A stretch of 64,000 bases of DNA from Devosia sp. Root436 (GCF_001426345.1 NZ_LMEM01000001.1:97700-161699), one strand, 5' to 3'. Positions 1 to 9,659 are shown, numbered from the stretch's first letter. Translations and numbers: made by a program. The notes: generated by a model not told the origin, from the letters alone.

Positions 1-1262
1 TCCTGGCGCCGAGCGCCAACACCCCCTGGTATGAGGGGGTGGCGCTGGTGCCGTATCTCGAGAGCATCGACGTCAGCGAGGACCGCACGGCGGAAAAGTT
101 CCGCTTCCCGGTGCAGTGGGTCAACCGGCCCGACCTCGATTTCCGCGGCTTCTCCGGTACGGTTGCCTCGGGCAGCATTGCGGTGGGTGACGAGGTGTTG
201 ATCGCCTCGTCGCGCAAGCCGGCAGCAGTCAGGCGCATCGTCACCATGGATGGCGACCTCGACCGCGCCGTGGCGGGGCAGGCGGTAACGCTGGTGGTCG
301 ATCGTGAGGTCGATATCTCGCGTGGCGACGTGCTGTCACGGCCGGGCGAGACGCCGGAATTTTCCAACCAGTTCCAGGCACGGCTGATCTGGATGAATGA
401 AGAATCGGCGTTTCCGGGGCGCTCCTATCTGCTCAAGGTCGGCTCGCAACTGGTGCCGGCAACGATCACCGATCTCAAGTTCCGGACCAACGTGAACACG
501 CTGGAGCAGACGGCTGCCACCAAGATCGATCTCAACGAGGTCGCCACGGTCACCATCGCCACCGACAAGCCGATTGCCTTCGATCCCTACACGGCCAATG
601 CGCTGACCGGCGGTTTCATCCTGGTCGACCGGCTGTCCAATGCGACGCTGGGGGCCGGAACCATCGAATTCGGGCTGCGCCGGGCGCAGAACCTGACCTA
701 TCAATCCTTCGACGTGAACCGGGGCGTCCGGGCCCAGATGAAGGGGCAGGCTGCCCGGATCGTCTGGTTCACGGGCCTTTCCGGGTCGGGCAAGTCGTCC
801 ATCGCCAACCTGCTCGAAAAGCGCCTCACCGCCGAAGGCCGCCATGCCTATATTCTCGATGGCGACAATGTGCGGCACGGCCTCAACAAGGATCTCGGCT
901 TCACCGAGGCGGCGCGCGTCGAGAATATCCGCCGCGTTGCCGAAGTGGCGCGACTGATGGCCGATGCGGGGCTGATCGTGCTGGTGTCGTTCATCTCGCC
1001 CTTCGAGAAGGAACGGCGGCTGGCGCGCGAGATCGCCGGCGATATCGACTTTGCGGAAATCTATGTGGATACGCCGCTCGAAGTCTGCGAGGCGCGCGAC
1101 CCCAAGGGGCTCTACAAGCGGGCACGGGCCGGCGAGATCAAGAATTTCACCGGCATCGACTCGCCGTTCGAGGCGCCCCAAGCGCCGGAACTGGTGCTGC
1201 ATGGCGGCGAACAGGAACCGGCGGCGCTGGCCGACGAATTGCACGGCTGGCTCAAGCTCTGA
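1..1262 (+). CDS. cysNC: Bifunctional sulfate adenylyltransferase subunit 1 / adenylylsulfate kinase (5' truncated)
   Basis: The gene runs in from the left edge; the first complete codon is at base 3 and about 419 residues are visible. The N-terminal GTPase domain is outside the window. What remains is the translation-factor-like beta-barrel part of CysN, then an APS kinase (CysC) domain from about visible residue 250. That domain carries the P-loop GLSGSGKS and the downstream SFISPF motif. CysN with CysD activates sulfate to APS, and CysC phosphorylates APS to PAPS. The fusion is common in Rhizobiales. A cysD gene would be expected just upstream. The stop is followed at once by a strong hairpin facing the convergent manC gene. 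Confidence 0.95.
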   Translation, partial: LAPSANTPWYEGVALVPYLESIDVSEDRTAEKFRFPVQWVNRPDLDFRGFSGTVASGSIAVGDEVLIASSRKPAAVRRIVTMDGDLDRAVAGQAVTLVVDREVDISRGDVLSRPGETPEFSNQFQARLIWMNEESAFPGRSYLLKVGSQLVPATITDLKFRTNVNTLEQTAATKIDLNEVATVTIATDKPIAFDPYTANALTGGFILVDRLSNATLGAGTIEFGLRRAQNLTYQSFDVNRGVRAQMKGQAARIVWFTGLSGSGKSSIANLLEKRLTAEGRHAYILDGDNVRHGLNKDLGFTEAARVENIRRVAEVARLMADAGLIVLVSFISPFEKERRLAREIAGDIDFAEIYVDTPLEVCEARDPKGLYKRARAGEIKNFTGIDSPFEAPQAPELVLHGGEQEPAALADELHGWLKL

Positions 1263-1263
1263 A

Positions 1264-1291
1264 GACCATTCCCGCTTTGGCGGGAATGGTC
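1264..1291. terminator. Perfect 12-bp hairpin between convergent genes
   Basis: Bases 1264-1275 pair perfectly with 1280-1291 around a 4-nt TTTG loop. The hairpin sits two bases after the cysNC stop and 10 bases from the manC stop, so it can end transcription from both sides. No T-run follows. The core ATTCCCGC...GCGGGAAT also occurs at 53053-53072 and, imperfectly, at 51779-51797, so it may belong to a dispersed repeat family reused as a terminator. Confidence 0.65.
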
Positions 1292-1301
1292 CTGACCAGG
1301 G

Positions 1302-2729
1302 CTAGGTGCGGCCGAATTCGTCTTCGATACGGATAATGTCGTCTTCGCCGAGATAGGAGCCGGTCTGGACTTCGATCAGTTCCAGCTCGATCTTGCCGGG
1401 GTTGGCGAGCCGGTGGACGCAGCCCAGCGGCAGGTAGATGGACTCGTTCTCGCTGAGCACGGTGACGGTGCCGTCGATGGTGACTTCGGCCGTGCCGCGG
1501 ACCACGATCCAGTGTTCGGCGCGGTGGTGGTGCTTCTGCAGGCTGAGTTTCTTGCCCGGCTTGACGAACAGGCGCTTCACCTGGAAACGCTCGCCATTGA
1601 GGATCGAGGAATAGCCGCCCCAGGGGCGATAGGCCGTCTTGTGGATTTCGGTCAGGCCAACCGTATCCTTGCCGGCCCGGAGCGTCTTGACCATGCCGCC
1701 GACCTTCTGCGCCTCGGAGAGGCGGCCGACATAGACGGCATCGTTGGTGGCGATGACGGCGATATCGTCGAGACCGCTGACGGCGACATGGGGGTGGTCG
1801 CTGACCACGAGGGAATTGCTGACGCCATCGAGCGTCACCGCCCCCTGGGTCAGGTTCTGTGCCGCATCCCGTCGGGCGTTCTTCCAGACCGCGTCCCAGC
1901 TGCCGAGATCCGACCAGCCGAAATCGACGGCGACGACGGCCGCCTTGCCGGTCTTTTCGAAGATGGCATAGTCCACCGAGATGTTGGGCGCGGCGGCAAA
2001 GGCGGCTTCGTCCAGGCGAATGAAATCGAGGTCGGTCCGGGCGTTGGATACCGCGCCGCGCGCCGCGGTCAGTGTGTCATGGGCCAGCGCTTCGCATTCC
2101 TGCAGGAAGCTGCCGGCGCCGATCATGAACATGCCCGAATTCCAGAAATAGCCGCCTTCGGCCAGCAACTGCCCGGCCCGTTCGGCATTTGGCTTTTCGA
2201 CAAACCGTTCGACAGGGTGGGCCCCGCCGCCGACCGTGGCGCCGGCCTTGATATAGCCGAAGCCGGTTTCGGGGTGGGTCGGCATGATTCCGAACGTCAC
2301 CAACTGGCCGGTAGCGGCTGCCCTGGCAGCTTCGGCGACGGCCATTCGGTAGCCGTCGTCCACGGCAACGTCATGGTCGGAGGGCAGGATATGCAATACG
2401 GTATCGGCGCCAAAACGGTCGCTGGCGAAGGCAGCGGCTGCGGCGATGGCGACCGCCGTGTTCCGCGCCACGGGCTCAAGCAGAATGCCGGCCAGCGACA
2501 TGCCGAGTTCGGCTGCTTGTTCGGCGACGATGAAACGATAGTCGGAATTGGTGATGACCACGGCTGGCGCATAGAGGGCGCTGTCGCCGACGCGTTCCAG
2601 GGCATTCTGGAACAGGCTCCGGGGACCCGTGAGCGGCAGGAATTGCTTGGGTCGGGCAGCCCGCGATATTGGCCATAGCCGAGTTCCCTGGCCGCCAGCA
2701 AGGATCACGGGGACGATTAAGTTAGTCAT
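1302..2729 (-). CDS. manC: Mannose-1-phosphate guanylyltransferase / mannose-6-phosphate isomerase
   Basis: This 475-residue protein has the type II length of the AlgA/ManC/CpsB family. The N-terminal nucleotidyltransferase signature GGQGTRLWP is at about residues 12-20, followed by a PKQFL motif. A C-terminal cupin-type isomerase domain starts near residue 365, with RPWG and a QKHHHRAEHW metal-binding cluster. The enzyme makes GDP-mannose from mannose-1-phosphate and GTP, and the cupin part may interconvert fructose-6-P and mannose-6-P, feeding exopolysaccharide or glycan synthesis. The start is the ATG directly before the conserved N-terminal motif. No other polysaccharide genes are adjacent. 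Confidence 0.93.
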   Translation of the reverse strand: MTNLIVPVILAGGQGTRLWPISRAARPKQFLPLTGPRSLFQNALERVGDSALYAPAVVITNSDYRFIVAEQAAELGMSLAGILLEPVARNTAVAIAAAAAFASDRFGADTVLHILPSDHDVAVDDGYRMAVAEAARAAATGQLVTFGIMPTHPETGFGYIKAGATVGGGAHPVERFVEKPNAERAGQLLAEGGYFWNSGMFMIGAGSFLQECEALAHDTLTAARGAVSNARTDLDFIRLDEAAFAAAPNISVDYAIFEKTGKAAVVAVDFGWSDLGSWDAVWKNARRDAAQNLTQGAVTLDGVSNSLVVSDHPHVAVSGLDDIAVIATNDAVYVGRLSEAQKVGGMVKTLRAGKDTVGLTEIHKTAYRPWGGYSSILNGERFQVKRLFVKPGKKLSLQKHHHRAEHWIVVRGTAEVTIDGTVTVLSENESIYLPLGCVHRLANPGKIELELIEVQTGSYLGEDDIIRIEDEFGRT

Positions 2730-2845
2730 AGCGGCTTTGCCCTAGCTGGTTGAGAGACGACTGCAGGCGCGAAGCCATTCGATACTATACCCGGCAGAAT
2801 TTGTTGGCCGAATGTCCATCGGTGGTTAACCGCGCCGCGGACCGA

Positions 2846-2887
2846 TTGATACGGCAATACAATAGAATTTATGCGACAATACAACAG
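2846..2887. repeat. Two imperfect 20-bp direct repeats upstream of manC
   Basis: Bases 2846-2865 and 2868-2887 match at 16 of 20 positions, with a start-to-start distance of 22 bp, about two helical turns. Both end in a CAATACAA-containing AT-rich core. They lie in the 185-bp gap between the manC start and the ROK gene stop, the only non-coding space upstream of manC. This makes them candidate regulator sites for manC. No known factor consensus was recognised. Confidence 0.45.
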
Positions 2888-2914
2888 ATCGACATTCCGT
2901 CTGGCTGCCATGCA

Positions 2915-4132
2915 TCAGGCAAGCGCGGCGATGTCGGACTGGTCGATCTCGTTCAAGGTTTTCATCAGCAGGCCCTTGAACACGGGCTCCTTCTCGTCGC
3001 GATGGGCAACGACCTGGGGTGGGCCGTTGACCCGGCAGACCAACGCGCTGGCGAGTGCGGCGTTGATCTCGGCCTGCATCAAGCCAAAGGCGCGGGCGCC
3101 GGGACCGACGATGAGCACATGGGAGGGGTCGAAGACTGCCATCATGCGGCTAAGGCCGAAGCCAACGGCACGTCCGGCAATATTGAAGGCATGGGTGGCG
3201 GCGCGGTCGCCGGATTCGGCGCGGGCGATCAGCCCGTCATATTCCTGGCTCGGTACGGCAGGAGCAGGGGCGGCGGTTTCAGGCACCGAATAGGCGGTGC
3301 GCAGCACGCCATAGTCTGAGGCATAGGCCTCGATGCAGCCCCGCATGCCGCAGCGGCAGAGCGCGCCGTTAGGCAGGTGGTTCATGTGGCCGAATTCGGT
3401 GGCGCCTTCGTCGCCGCGGCCCATGATCTGGCCGCGAAAGGTCATCCCCATGGCGACTGTCGAACCGACGAAGACAGTGGCGACGCTGGCGTCGTGCAGG
3501 GCAGGGTCGAGCCAGCGCGCGCCCTCGGCCAGCAGCCGTCCGCGCTTGTGCAGCGCCACCGGTACGGCAAAGGCCGCGGCCAGTTCGTGGGCGAAGGGCC
3601 GATTGGCCAGGTGGGCGATCGGCGACCATTTGAGCCCGTCGCCGTCCCGATCGAGGATGCCCTGCACCGAGATCGCCACGCGCCGCAGTCCGGCCGCCTC
3701 GACGGGGTTGCGGGCCTGGAGCTGGCGCAGCCGCTCGGCGAAGAAAACGGCGGGCGGCGAATTGGCGAAGGTGTTGGGGGTGACCGGGGACTCGATGCGG
3801 TCGACCAGTACGCCGCCATAATCGACCAGCGAGAGGCGGGCCCGGTTGACGTCGACCTCGAACAGGGCAGCGGCGCCGATATGGCGGTTGAAGCCGACCA
3901 GGGTGGCCGGGCGGCCGCGGCCGCGGCTGTCGGATTTTTCCTCGGGCTCCAGCTCGGCGATGACCTGTTGCTCGACGAGATCGTGGGTGATGGCGGTGAT
4001 ACTGGCGTGGCTGAGTCCCGTGCTCGCCGCCAGCGCGGTGCGCGACATGGCTCCCTGTATGCGCAGGGCGCCGAGCACCAGGCCCCGGTTCTGACGCCGG
4101 ACGCTGTCGCTATCGCTGACGTTCCGCGCCAA
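2915..4132 (-). CDS. ROK-family transcriptional repressor (XylR/NagC-like)
   Basis: This is a 405-residue protein. A winged helix-turn-helix fills residues 10-60 (SRTALAASTGLSHASITAIT), followed by a ROK sugar-kinase-like domain. The ROK zinc motif CRCGMRGCIEAY is at about residues 258-269. Members of this family without strong kinase motifs bind a sugar and release operator DNA. The gene is divergent from xylFHG across a 223-bp gap holding an inverted repeat, so it is inferred to be the local xylose-responsive repressor. It could instead respond to another sugar carried by that transporter. Confidence 0.88.
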   Translation of the reverse strand: MARNVSDSDSVRRQNRGLVLGALRIQGAMSRTALAASTGLSHASITAITHDLVEQQVIAELEPEEKSDSRGRGRPATLVGFNRHIGAAALFEVDVNRARLSLVDYGGVLVDRIESPVTPNTFANSPPAVFFAERLRQLQARNPVEAAGLRRVAISVQGILDRDGDGLKWSPIAHLANRPFAHELAAAFAVPVALHKRGRLLAEGARWLDPALHDASVATVFVGSTVAMGMTFRGQIMGRGDEGATEFGHMNHLPNGALCRCGMRGCIEAYASDYGVLRTAYSVPETAAPAPAVPSQEYDGLIARAESGDRAATHAFNIAGRAVGFGLSRMMAVFDPSHVLIVGPGARAFGLMQAEINAALASALVCRVNGPPQVVAHRDEKEPVFKGLLMKTLNEIDQSDIAALA

Positions 4133-4194
4133 CCACTTTACTCCTCACACGGACGCAACACACCATTCCTCCGCCGATATCGCAATCTCTATTT

Positions 4195-4211
4195 ATTTCG
4201 GGTTTCGAAAT
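4195..4211. promoter_or_regulatory. Inverted repeat, candidate ROK repressor operator
   Basis: ATTTCG at 4195-4200 and CGAAAT at 4206-4211 form a perfect 6-bp inverted repeat with a 5-bp spacer in an AT-rich stretch between the ROK gene and xylF. A TTGACT hexamer at 4217-4222 could be a -35 element for xylF, though no convincing -10 follows. AT-rich palindromes of this kind are typical of ROK repressor sites. Assignment to this repressor is inference from position. Confidence 0.45.
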
Positions 4212-4321
4212 TGAAGTTGACTCACCTTAATCCAGTATGCCACATGTTTTTTCGAGCAGTGAAATTAATGCTCAGGGCGCTGGTGGAGAGTGCCCGCTGG
4301 GGCGAAGCCACCGGCACGTAT

Positions 4322-4341
4322 GCGGGCAGAGGACTGCCCGC
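4322..4341 (+). promoter_or_regulatory. Leader hairpin just before the xylF ribosome binding site
   Basis: GCGGGCAG at 4322-4329 pairs perfectly with CTGCCCGC at 4334-4341 around an AGGA loop. The stem ends two bases before the GGGAGGA ribosome binding site (4344-4350) of xylF. It may shape mRNA stability or translation of the most highly expressed operon gene. Function is not shown by sequence alone. Confidence 0.4.
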
Positions 4342-4355
4342 GAGGGAGGACAGAC

Positions 4356-5402
4356 ATGAACAAGTTTCTCACGGTCTTGCTGTGCACGACCGTCATTTCC
4401 GGTGTGGCCAATGTCGCCAGCTATGCGCAGGACGACGTTGTTGTCGGCGTGAGCTGGAACAACTTTCAGGAAGAACGCTGGAAGACCGACGAAGCGGCCA
4501 TCAAGGCGGTGCTCGATGCCGCCGGCGCAACCTATATCTCGGCTGACGCGCAGTCGTCGGCTTCCAAGCAGCTCACGGATATCGAAAGCCTGATCGCCCA
4601 GGGCGCTGACGCGATCATCGTGCTGGCCCAGGACAGCGAAGCTGTCGGTCCCGCCGTTGCCGCGGCCGTGGCCGAAGGCATCCCGGTGGTCGGCTATGAC
4701 CGCCTGATCGAGAACCCCGACGCCTTCTACCTGACCTTCGACAACAAGGAAGTCGGGCGTCTGCAGGCTGCCGGCGTCGCCGCCGTCCAGCCGGAAGGCA
4801 ACTATGTCTTCATCAAGGGCAACTCGGCCGATCCCAACGCGGACTTCCTGTTCGAAGGCCAGATGGAAGTGCTGCAGGCCGGCATCGATTCCGGCGCGAT
4901 CAAGAATGTCGGCGAAGCCTATACCGACAACTGGAACCCGGAAGTCGCCCAGGCGAACATGGAACAGTTCCTGACCGCCAATAACAACGAAGTCGACGCC
5001 GTTGTCGCTTCGAACGACGGCACGGCCGGCGGCGCCATCGCTGCCCTGGCTGCGCAGGGCCTCGCCGGTTCGGTGCCGGTTTCCGGCCAGGACGGCGACC
5101 ATGCCGCCCTCAACCGCATCGCGCTCGGCACCCAGACTGTCTCGGTCTGGAAGGACGCTCGCGAACTCGGCAAGAAGGCCGCTGAAGTGGCTCTCGAACT
5201 GGCCGGCGGCACGGCACTCGACGCCGTCACCGGCGTCGTGCCCTTCAATGGCGGGCCGAAGGGCGTTGCCATGAATGCGTTCTTCATCGCCCCCGTCGCC
5301 ATCACCAAGGACAACCTGAACGTCGTCATCGACGCTGGCTGGGTTTCCAAGGACGTAGTCTGCGCCGGCGTGGCCGCCGGTTCGGTTGCCGCGTGTAACT
5401 AA
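4356..5402 (+). CDS. xylF: Xylose-type sugar ABC transporter, periplasmic binding protein
   Basis: This is a 348-residue periplasmic protein of the ribose/xylose-binding class. A signal peptide ends near residue 25 (ASYAQ). The mature start [17 protein letters not shown] and the later VVGYDRLI and [10 protein letters not shown] stretches are typical of XylF. The ATG is chosen because GGGAGGA lies 5 bases upstream; longer in-frame starts lack a site and would bury the signal peptide. It is the first gene of a plus-strand operon with a permease and an ATPase. Substrate is inferred as D-xylose or a related pentose from family resemblance and the neighbouring ROK gene. Confidence 0.88.
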   Translation: MNKFLTVLLCTTVISGVANVASYAQDDVVVGVSWNNFQEERWKTDEAAIKAVLDAAGATYISADAQSSASKQLTDIESLIAQGADAIIVLAQDSEAVGPAVAAAVAEGIPVVGYDRLIENPDAFYLTFDNKEVGRLQAAGVAAVQPEGNYVFIKGNSADPNADFLFEGQMEVLQAGIDSGAIKNVGEAYTDNWNPEVAQANMEQFLTANNNEVDAVVASNDGTAGGAIAALAAQGLAGSVPVSGQDGDHAALNRIALGTQTVSVWKDARELGKKAAEVALELAGGTALDAVTGVVPFNGGPKGVAMNAFFIAPVAITKDNLNVVIDAGWVSKDVVCAGVAAGSVAACN

Positions 5403-5433
5403 GGCACAAACGTAATATCCTGACGAAGTACGG

Positions 5434-5457
5434 TGCCGCGGCGTTCGCGCTGCGGCA
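5434..5457 (+). promoter_or_regulatory. Hairpin with TTCG loop between xylF and xylH
   Basis: Bases 5434-5443 pair with 5448-5457 (ten pairs, one a G-T wobble) around a TTCG loop. Such stems after the binding-protein gene of ABC operons often protect the upstream mRNA or partly end transcription, giving more binding protein than membrane parts. No T-run follows, so partial termination or 3' protection is more likely than full termination. Confidence 0.5.
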
Positions 5458-5515
5458 TCGTCGTGACAGGACAGCACCGCCGGATGGCGGGGCAGCCCAG
5501 CGGGGGAGACGCACC

Positions 5516-6835
5516 TTGGCAGAACAGCACGCCATTCCAACCAATATTCATCCGAGCCGGTTCGTGCAGAATCCACTGCAGCGCTTCCTGATGGCGACCG
5601 AACTCGATACGCGCCTCTTGGGCATGATCGGGGCTCTCGCGATCATCTGGATCGGTTTCAACATCTTTTCGGGCGGCCTGTTCCTGACGCCGCGCAACCT
5701 GTGGAACCTGTCGGTGCAGACGGCCTCTGTGGCGGTCATGGTCACCGGGATGGTGCTGGTTATCGTCACGCGCAATATCGACCTGTCGGTCGGCTCGATC
5801 CTGGGCGTGGTCGGCATGGTCATGGGCGTGATGCAGACCGATATCCTGCCGACGCAACTCGGCCTGGGGCTCGGGCATCCGATGATCTGGGTGCTGTCGC
5901 TGGCAGCGGGTCTCGTCGTCGGCGTCGGGATCGGGGCGCTGCAGGGCACGATCATCGCCTATCTGCGCGTGCCGGCCTTCATCGTTACGCTGGGTGGTTA
6001 CCTGGTGTGGCGCGGCGCGGCCTGGTGGGTCACCATGGGCCGCACTGTGGCGCCGATGGACCCCACCTTCCAGCTCATGGGCGGTGGCCCGGCCGGTTCG
6101 GTGGGCGCGTTGTGGAGCTGGATCGTCGCCGTTATCGCCTGCGCCGCCATTCTCATCGGCCTCTACTGGGGCCGGCGGCAGCGCTTGCGCTTCAATTTCC
6201 CGCTGCGGCCGATCTGGGCCGAGGCCGCGCTGGCCGTCATCGGCTGTGGCGTGACCATTGCCGCTGTAATGGTCGCCAATGCCTATCCCTGGCCAGTGCG
6301 CATTGCCGAGAGATACGCCGAGGCCAACGGCATTGCGGTGCCCGAAACCGGGCTGTTCATCTCGCACGGCATCGCCATTCCGGTGCTGATCGCCCTCGGC
6401 GTCGGCGTCGTGATGACCTTTGTCGCCACGCGCACCCGTTTCGGCCGCTATGTGTTCGCCATGGGCGGCAATCCCGAGGCGGCGGAACTGGCCGGCATCA
6501 ATACGCGCTGGGTCACGGTCAAGATATTCATGCTGATGGGCGCGCTCTGCGCCATAGCGGCGGCTATTTCGACGGCCCGCCTCAATGCCGCGACCAATGC
6601 ACTGGGCACGCTGGACGAGCTCTATGTCATCGCCGCGGCGGTGATCGGTGGCACGTCGCTGGCCGGCGGCGTCGGCACTATTGCCGGGGCGCTGCTGGGC
6701 GCGCTGGTCATGCAATCGCTGCAATCGGGCATGGTGCTGATGGGGCTCGACAGCCCGCTGCAATCCATCGTCGTCGGTGCAGTTCTCGTCTTCGCGGTGT
6801 GGCTCGACACGCTCTACCGCCGCAATAAACACTAG
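5516..6835 (+). CDS. xylH: Xylose-type sugar ABC transporter permease
   Basis: This roughly 439-residue integral membrane protein belongs to the BPD_transp_2 (AraH/RbsC/XylH) family. It has about ten hydrophobic segments, the conserved NIDLSVGSILG stretch near residue 85 and GNPEAAELAGI near residue 320. The start is a TTG preceded by GGGGGAG at a good distance. An ATG 75 bases downstream (MATELD) is the alternative. It forms the membrane channel for XylF and XylG, with 12 bases separating it from the ATPase gene. Confidence 0.88.
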   Translation: MAEQHAIPTNIHPSRFVQNPLQRFLMATELDTRLLGMIGALAIIWIGFNIFSGGLFLTPRNLWNLSVQTASVAVMVTGMVLVIVTRNIDLSVGSILGVVGMVMGVMQTDILPTQLGLGLGHPMIWVLSLAAGLVVGVGIGALQGTIIAYLRVPAFIVTLGGYLVWRGAAWWVTMGRTVAPMDPTFQLMGGGPAGSVGALWSWIVAVIACAAILIGLYWGRRQRLRFNFPLRPIWAEAALAVIGCGVTIAAVMVANAYPWPVRIAERYAEANGIAVPETGLFISHGIAIPVLIALGVGVVMTFVATRTRFGRYVFAMGGNPEAAELAGINTRWVTVKIFMLMGALCAIAAAISTARLNAATNALGTLDELYVIAAAVIGGTSLAGGVGTIAGALLGALVMQSLQSGMVLMGLDSPLQSIVVGAVLVFAVWLDTLYRRNKH

Positions 6836-6847
6836 GGAGTCCTTGTC

Positions 6848-7630
6848 ATGCTGGACGCCAGAACACCCCTCGTCGAGATGAATGACATCTCGATATCCTT
6901 CGGCGGCATCCGCGCCGTGGATCGCGCTTCGATCGACCTGTTTCCGGGAGAGGTCGTCGGCCTGCTCGGCCACAATGGCGCGGGCAAGTCGACGCTGATC
7001 AAGATCCTCTCGGGCGCCTACAAGCGCGATGCCGGCTCGATCCGCATCAATGGCGAGGATGTGTCGATTAACAATCCGCGCGACGCCAAGGCCTATGGCA
7101 TCGAGACCATTTACCAGCAGCTTGCCGTCGCCGACAATGTCGATGCCGCCGCCAACCTGTTCCTGGGGCGCGAGATCACGACGCCGATTGGTACGCTCGA
7201 CGATGCGGCGATGGAATCCAAGGCGCGCGAAGTGATGGGGCGGCTCAATCCGAATTTCCGCCGCTTCAAGGAGCCGGTGAAGGCGCTTTCGGGTGGCCAG
7301 CGCCAGTCCGTGGCGATTGCCCGCGCCATCCTGTTCAATGCGCGCATCCTGATCATGGATGAGCCGACGGCGGCGCTTGGGCCGCAGGAAACGGCGCAGG
7401 TGGGAGATCTGATCAAGCAGCTCAAGTCCGACGGCATCGGTATCTTCCTCATCAGCCACGACATCCACGATGTCTTCGACCTGGCGGACCGGTTGGTGGT
7501 GATGAAGAATGGGCAGGTGGTGGGCAGCGCCCGCACCGAGGATGTGACCAAGGACGAGGTGCTGGGCATGATCATCCTGGGTAAGGTGCCTGATGGTGCG
7601 ACGCCCGGGCCGGGAGCCATTGCCGGCTGA
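6848..7630 (+). CDS. xylG: Xylose-type sugar ABC transporter ATP-binding protein
   Basis: This 260-residue ATPase has Walker [10 protein letters not shown] (about residues 40-48), signature LSGGQRQ, Walker [12 protein letters not shown] and a switch histidine in LISHD. It energises uptake through XylH. E. coli XylG and RbsA are tandem proteins of about 500 residues. Here there is one nucleotide-binding domain, as in other alphaproteobacterial transporters of this class, so it must act as a homodimer. The start has GGGAG just upstream. Last gene of the operon. Confidence 0.9.
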   Translation: MLDARTPLVEMNDISISFGGIRAVDRASIDLFPGEVVGLLGHNGAGKSTLIKILSGAYKRDAGSIRINGEDVSINNPRDAKAYGIETIYQQLAVADNVDAAANLFLGREITTPIGTLDDAAMESKAREVMGRLNPNFRRFKEPVKALSGGQRQSVAIARAILFNARILIMDEPTAALGPQETAQVGDLIKQLKSDGIGIFLISHDIHDVFDLADRLVVMKNGQVVGSARTEDVTKDEVLGMIILGKVPDGATPGPGAIAG

Positions 7631-7679
7631 CCGCGTTGTGCGCCTTGCGGCCAGCAACTAGGCTGGCATTGGGGGCAAC

Positions 7680-8423
7680 ATGGCGACGCGGCGCAAGCAG
7701 ACAGTGAAGAACACGGTGGCGAAGCCGACCGGTAGGCGGGCGGCGTTCGGGCTGCGTATCGCCTCGATGCGGCTGCCGCGCCACGGGGCTTTCTTTATCG
7801 CCCTGGCCAGCGGGCTGGCGGTGTTCTTCGTCACGCTCTGGCTGTGGCCGGCTTTTGCGGTGCCGATCGGCGCCATTGCCATGTTCGCCATCTATCTCGC
7901 GCTGGTCGGGGCGATGCTACCGGTGCTGACCTCGGATTTCCTCCGCTCTCGTGCCGACGAAGCGGATACGCCGACGGGTTTCATCTTCGCGGCGGTGATC
8001 GGGGTGGTCGGCGTATGCTGTGCCACGCTGTTCATGGCACTCAATGGCAACGAAGATGGCCCCTTGCTCGAGGAGGTGCTGCTCAGCGTCGCCTCGGTGC
8101 TGCTGGGCTGGTTCACCATCCACACCATGGCCGCCTTGCACTATGCCTATGAATATTACGAATCCCCCTCGGCCAATCCGGAAAGCGGCAAGGGCGGCGA
8201 GCTGATTGGCGGGCTCGACTTTCCCGAGGGCGACAATCCGGATGGCGTGGCCTTCCTCTATTTCGCCTATGTCATCGGTACGGCCTTCGCCGTGTCCGAT
8301 ATCCGCATCACCTCCAACAAGATGCGCAAGATCGTGCTGCTGCACTCCACCTTCTCGTATTTCTTCAACACATTGATCGTTGCGGCGACGGTCAATGTCG
8401 CGGTGGCGGTGGGCGGCATCTGA
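7680..8423 (+). CDS. DUF1345 family integral membrane protein
   Basis: This 247-residue protein has a basic N-terminus ([11 protein letters not shown]) and about five or six hydrophobic segments. The first lies near residues 38-60. A characteristic [13 protein letters not shown] stretch in the middle fits the DUF1345 family of inner-membrane proteins. Biochemical function of the family is unknown to me. It starts 49 bases after xylG in the same direction but has no obvious link to sugar uptake. The C-terminal half has the conserved [19 protein letters not shown] segment. Confidence 0.8.
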   Translation: MATRRKQTVKNTVAKPTGRRAAFGLRIASMRLPRHGAFFIALASGLAVFFVTLWLWPAFAVPIGAIAMFAIYLALVGAMLPVLTSDFLRSRADEADTPTGFIFAAVIGVVGVCCATLFMALNGNEDGPLLEEVLLSVASVLLGWFTIHTMAALHYAYEYYESPSANPESGKGGELIGGLDFPEGDNPDGVAFLYFAYVIGTAFAVSDIRITSNKMRKIVLLHSTFSYFFNTLIVAATVNVAVAVGGI

Positions 8424-8487
8424 CGGTTGCTGCGGGCTGGAACGCATGCCACACCTTGGGGAAAGACCATGCCAAGGAGAATCCGCC

Positions 8488-9615
8488 ATGAAGACCCGCG
8501 CCGCCGTTGCCTTCCAATCCGGCAAGCCGCTTGAAATCGTGGAGGTTGATCTCGACGGGCCCAAGGCGGGTGAGGTGATGATCGAGATCAAGGCGACCGG
8601 CATCTGCCACACCGACGATTTTACCCTGTCGGGCGCGGATCCCGAGGGGCTATTTCCGGCCATTCTGGGGCATGAGGGCGCCGGCGTGGTGGTTGACGTC
8701 GGGCCGGGCGTGAGCAGCCTGAAAAAGGGCGACCACGTCATTCCGCTCTACACGCCTGAATGCCGCGAATGCTATTCCTGCCGTTCGGGCAGGACCAATC
8801 TCTGCACGGCTATCCGCGCCACGCAGGGGCAGGGGCTGATGCCGGACGGCACGTCGCGCTTCTCGTTCGAAGGCAAGCCGATCCACCACTATATGGGCTG
8901 CTCCACCTTTTCGAACTTCACCGTGCTGCCCGACATCGCGGTGGCGAAAATCGATGCTTCGGCGGCTTTCGACAAGGTCTGTTATGTCGGCTGCGGCGTC
9001 ACCACCGGCATTGGTGCGGTGATCAACACGGCCAAGGTGGAAATCGGCGCGACGGCTGTCGTCTTCGGGTTGGGTGGCATCGGGCTCAACGTCATCCAGG
9101 GGCTGCGGCTGGCCGGGGCCGACATGATCATCGGCGTCGATATCAACAATGACAAGAAAGCCTGGGGCGAGCGCTTCGGCATGACGCATTTCGTCAATCC
9201 GAAGGAAATCGAAGGCGATGTGGTGCCCTATCTGGTCAATCTCACTAAACGCCGGGGCGACCTGATCGGCGGGGCCGACTATACGTTCGACTGCACCGGT
9301 AACACCACGGTTATGCGTCAGGCCCTGGAATGCAGCCATCGTGGCTGGGGCAAGTCGGTGGTGATCGGCGTGGCCGGTGCCGGCAAGGAAATCTCCACCC
9401 GCCCGTTCCAGCTCGTCACCGGCCGGACATGGATGGGGACTGCCTTTGGCGGCGCCAAGGGCCGTACCGACGTGCCCAAGATCGTCGACTGGTATCTCGA
9501 CGGCAAGATCGAGATCGATCCGATGATCACCCATACGCTGCGGCTCGAAGACATCAACAAGGGATTCGAGATGATGCATTCCGGCGAGAGCATCAGAAGT
9601 GTGGTGGTGTACTGA
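8488..9615 (+). CDS. frmA: S-(hydroxymethyl)glutathione dehydrogenase / class III alcohol dehydrogenase
   Basis: This 375-residue zinc alcohol dehydrogenase has the length of the class III family. It oxidises S-hydroxymethylglutathione, formed from formaldehyde and glutathione, and can reduce S-nitrosoglutathione. Visible features are catalytic zinc ligands in GICHTDD and GHEGAG, four structural-zinc cysteines in [16 protein letters not shown], and an NAD-binding GLGGIGLNV motif near residue 200. The chosen ATG has AAGGAGA seven bases upstream. The reading frame extends further upstream without an RBS and that part is not conserved. No formylglutathione hydrolase gene is next to it. Confidence 0.95.
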   Translation: MKTRAAVAFQSGKPLEIVEVDLDGPKAGEVMIEIKATGICHTDDFTLSGADPEGLFPAILGHEGAGVVVDVGPGVSSLKKGDHVIPLYTPECRECYSCRSGRTNLCTAIRATQGQGLMPDGTSRFSFEGKPIHHYMGCSTFSNFTVLPDIAVAKIDASAAFDKVCYVGCGVTTGIGAVINTAKVEIGATAVVFGLGGIGLNVIQGLRLAGADMIIGVDINNDKKAWGERFGMTHFVNPKEIEGDVVPYLVNLTKRRGDLIGGADYTFDCTGNTTVMRQALECSHRGWGKSVVIGVAGAGKEISTRPFQLVTGRTWMGTAFGGAKGRTDVPKIVDWYLDGKIEIDPMITHTLRLEDINKGFEMMHSGESIRSVVVY

Positions 9616-9659
9616 TTGACAATTTGCGACATGTGGCGTAAATATTGCGACATATGACG
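9616..9659 (+). promoter_or_regulatory. Toxin-antitoxin promoter with two 15-bp direct operator-like repeats
   Basis: TTGACA (9616-9621) is followed after 17 bases by TAAATA (9639-9644), a plausible sigma-70 promoter. Two 15-bp repeats TTGCGACATRTGRCG lie at 9624-9638 and 9645-9659, identical at 13 of 15 positions. They are exactly 21 bp apart, on the same DNA face, and bracket the -10 element. This is the expected layout for autorepression by the antitoxin. Predicted transcription starts near 9651, which favours the ATG at 9669 over the one at 9654. Confidence 0.65.

Noticed and set aside
5399-7657. 752-codon minus-strand frame opposite xylH and xylG
   Set aside because: His/Arg/Asp-rich low-complexity shadow of the ABC genes.
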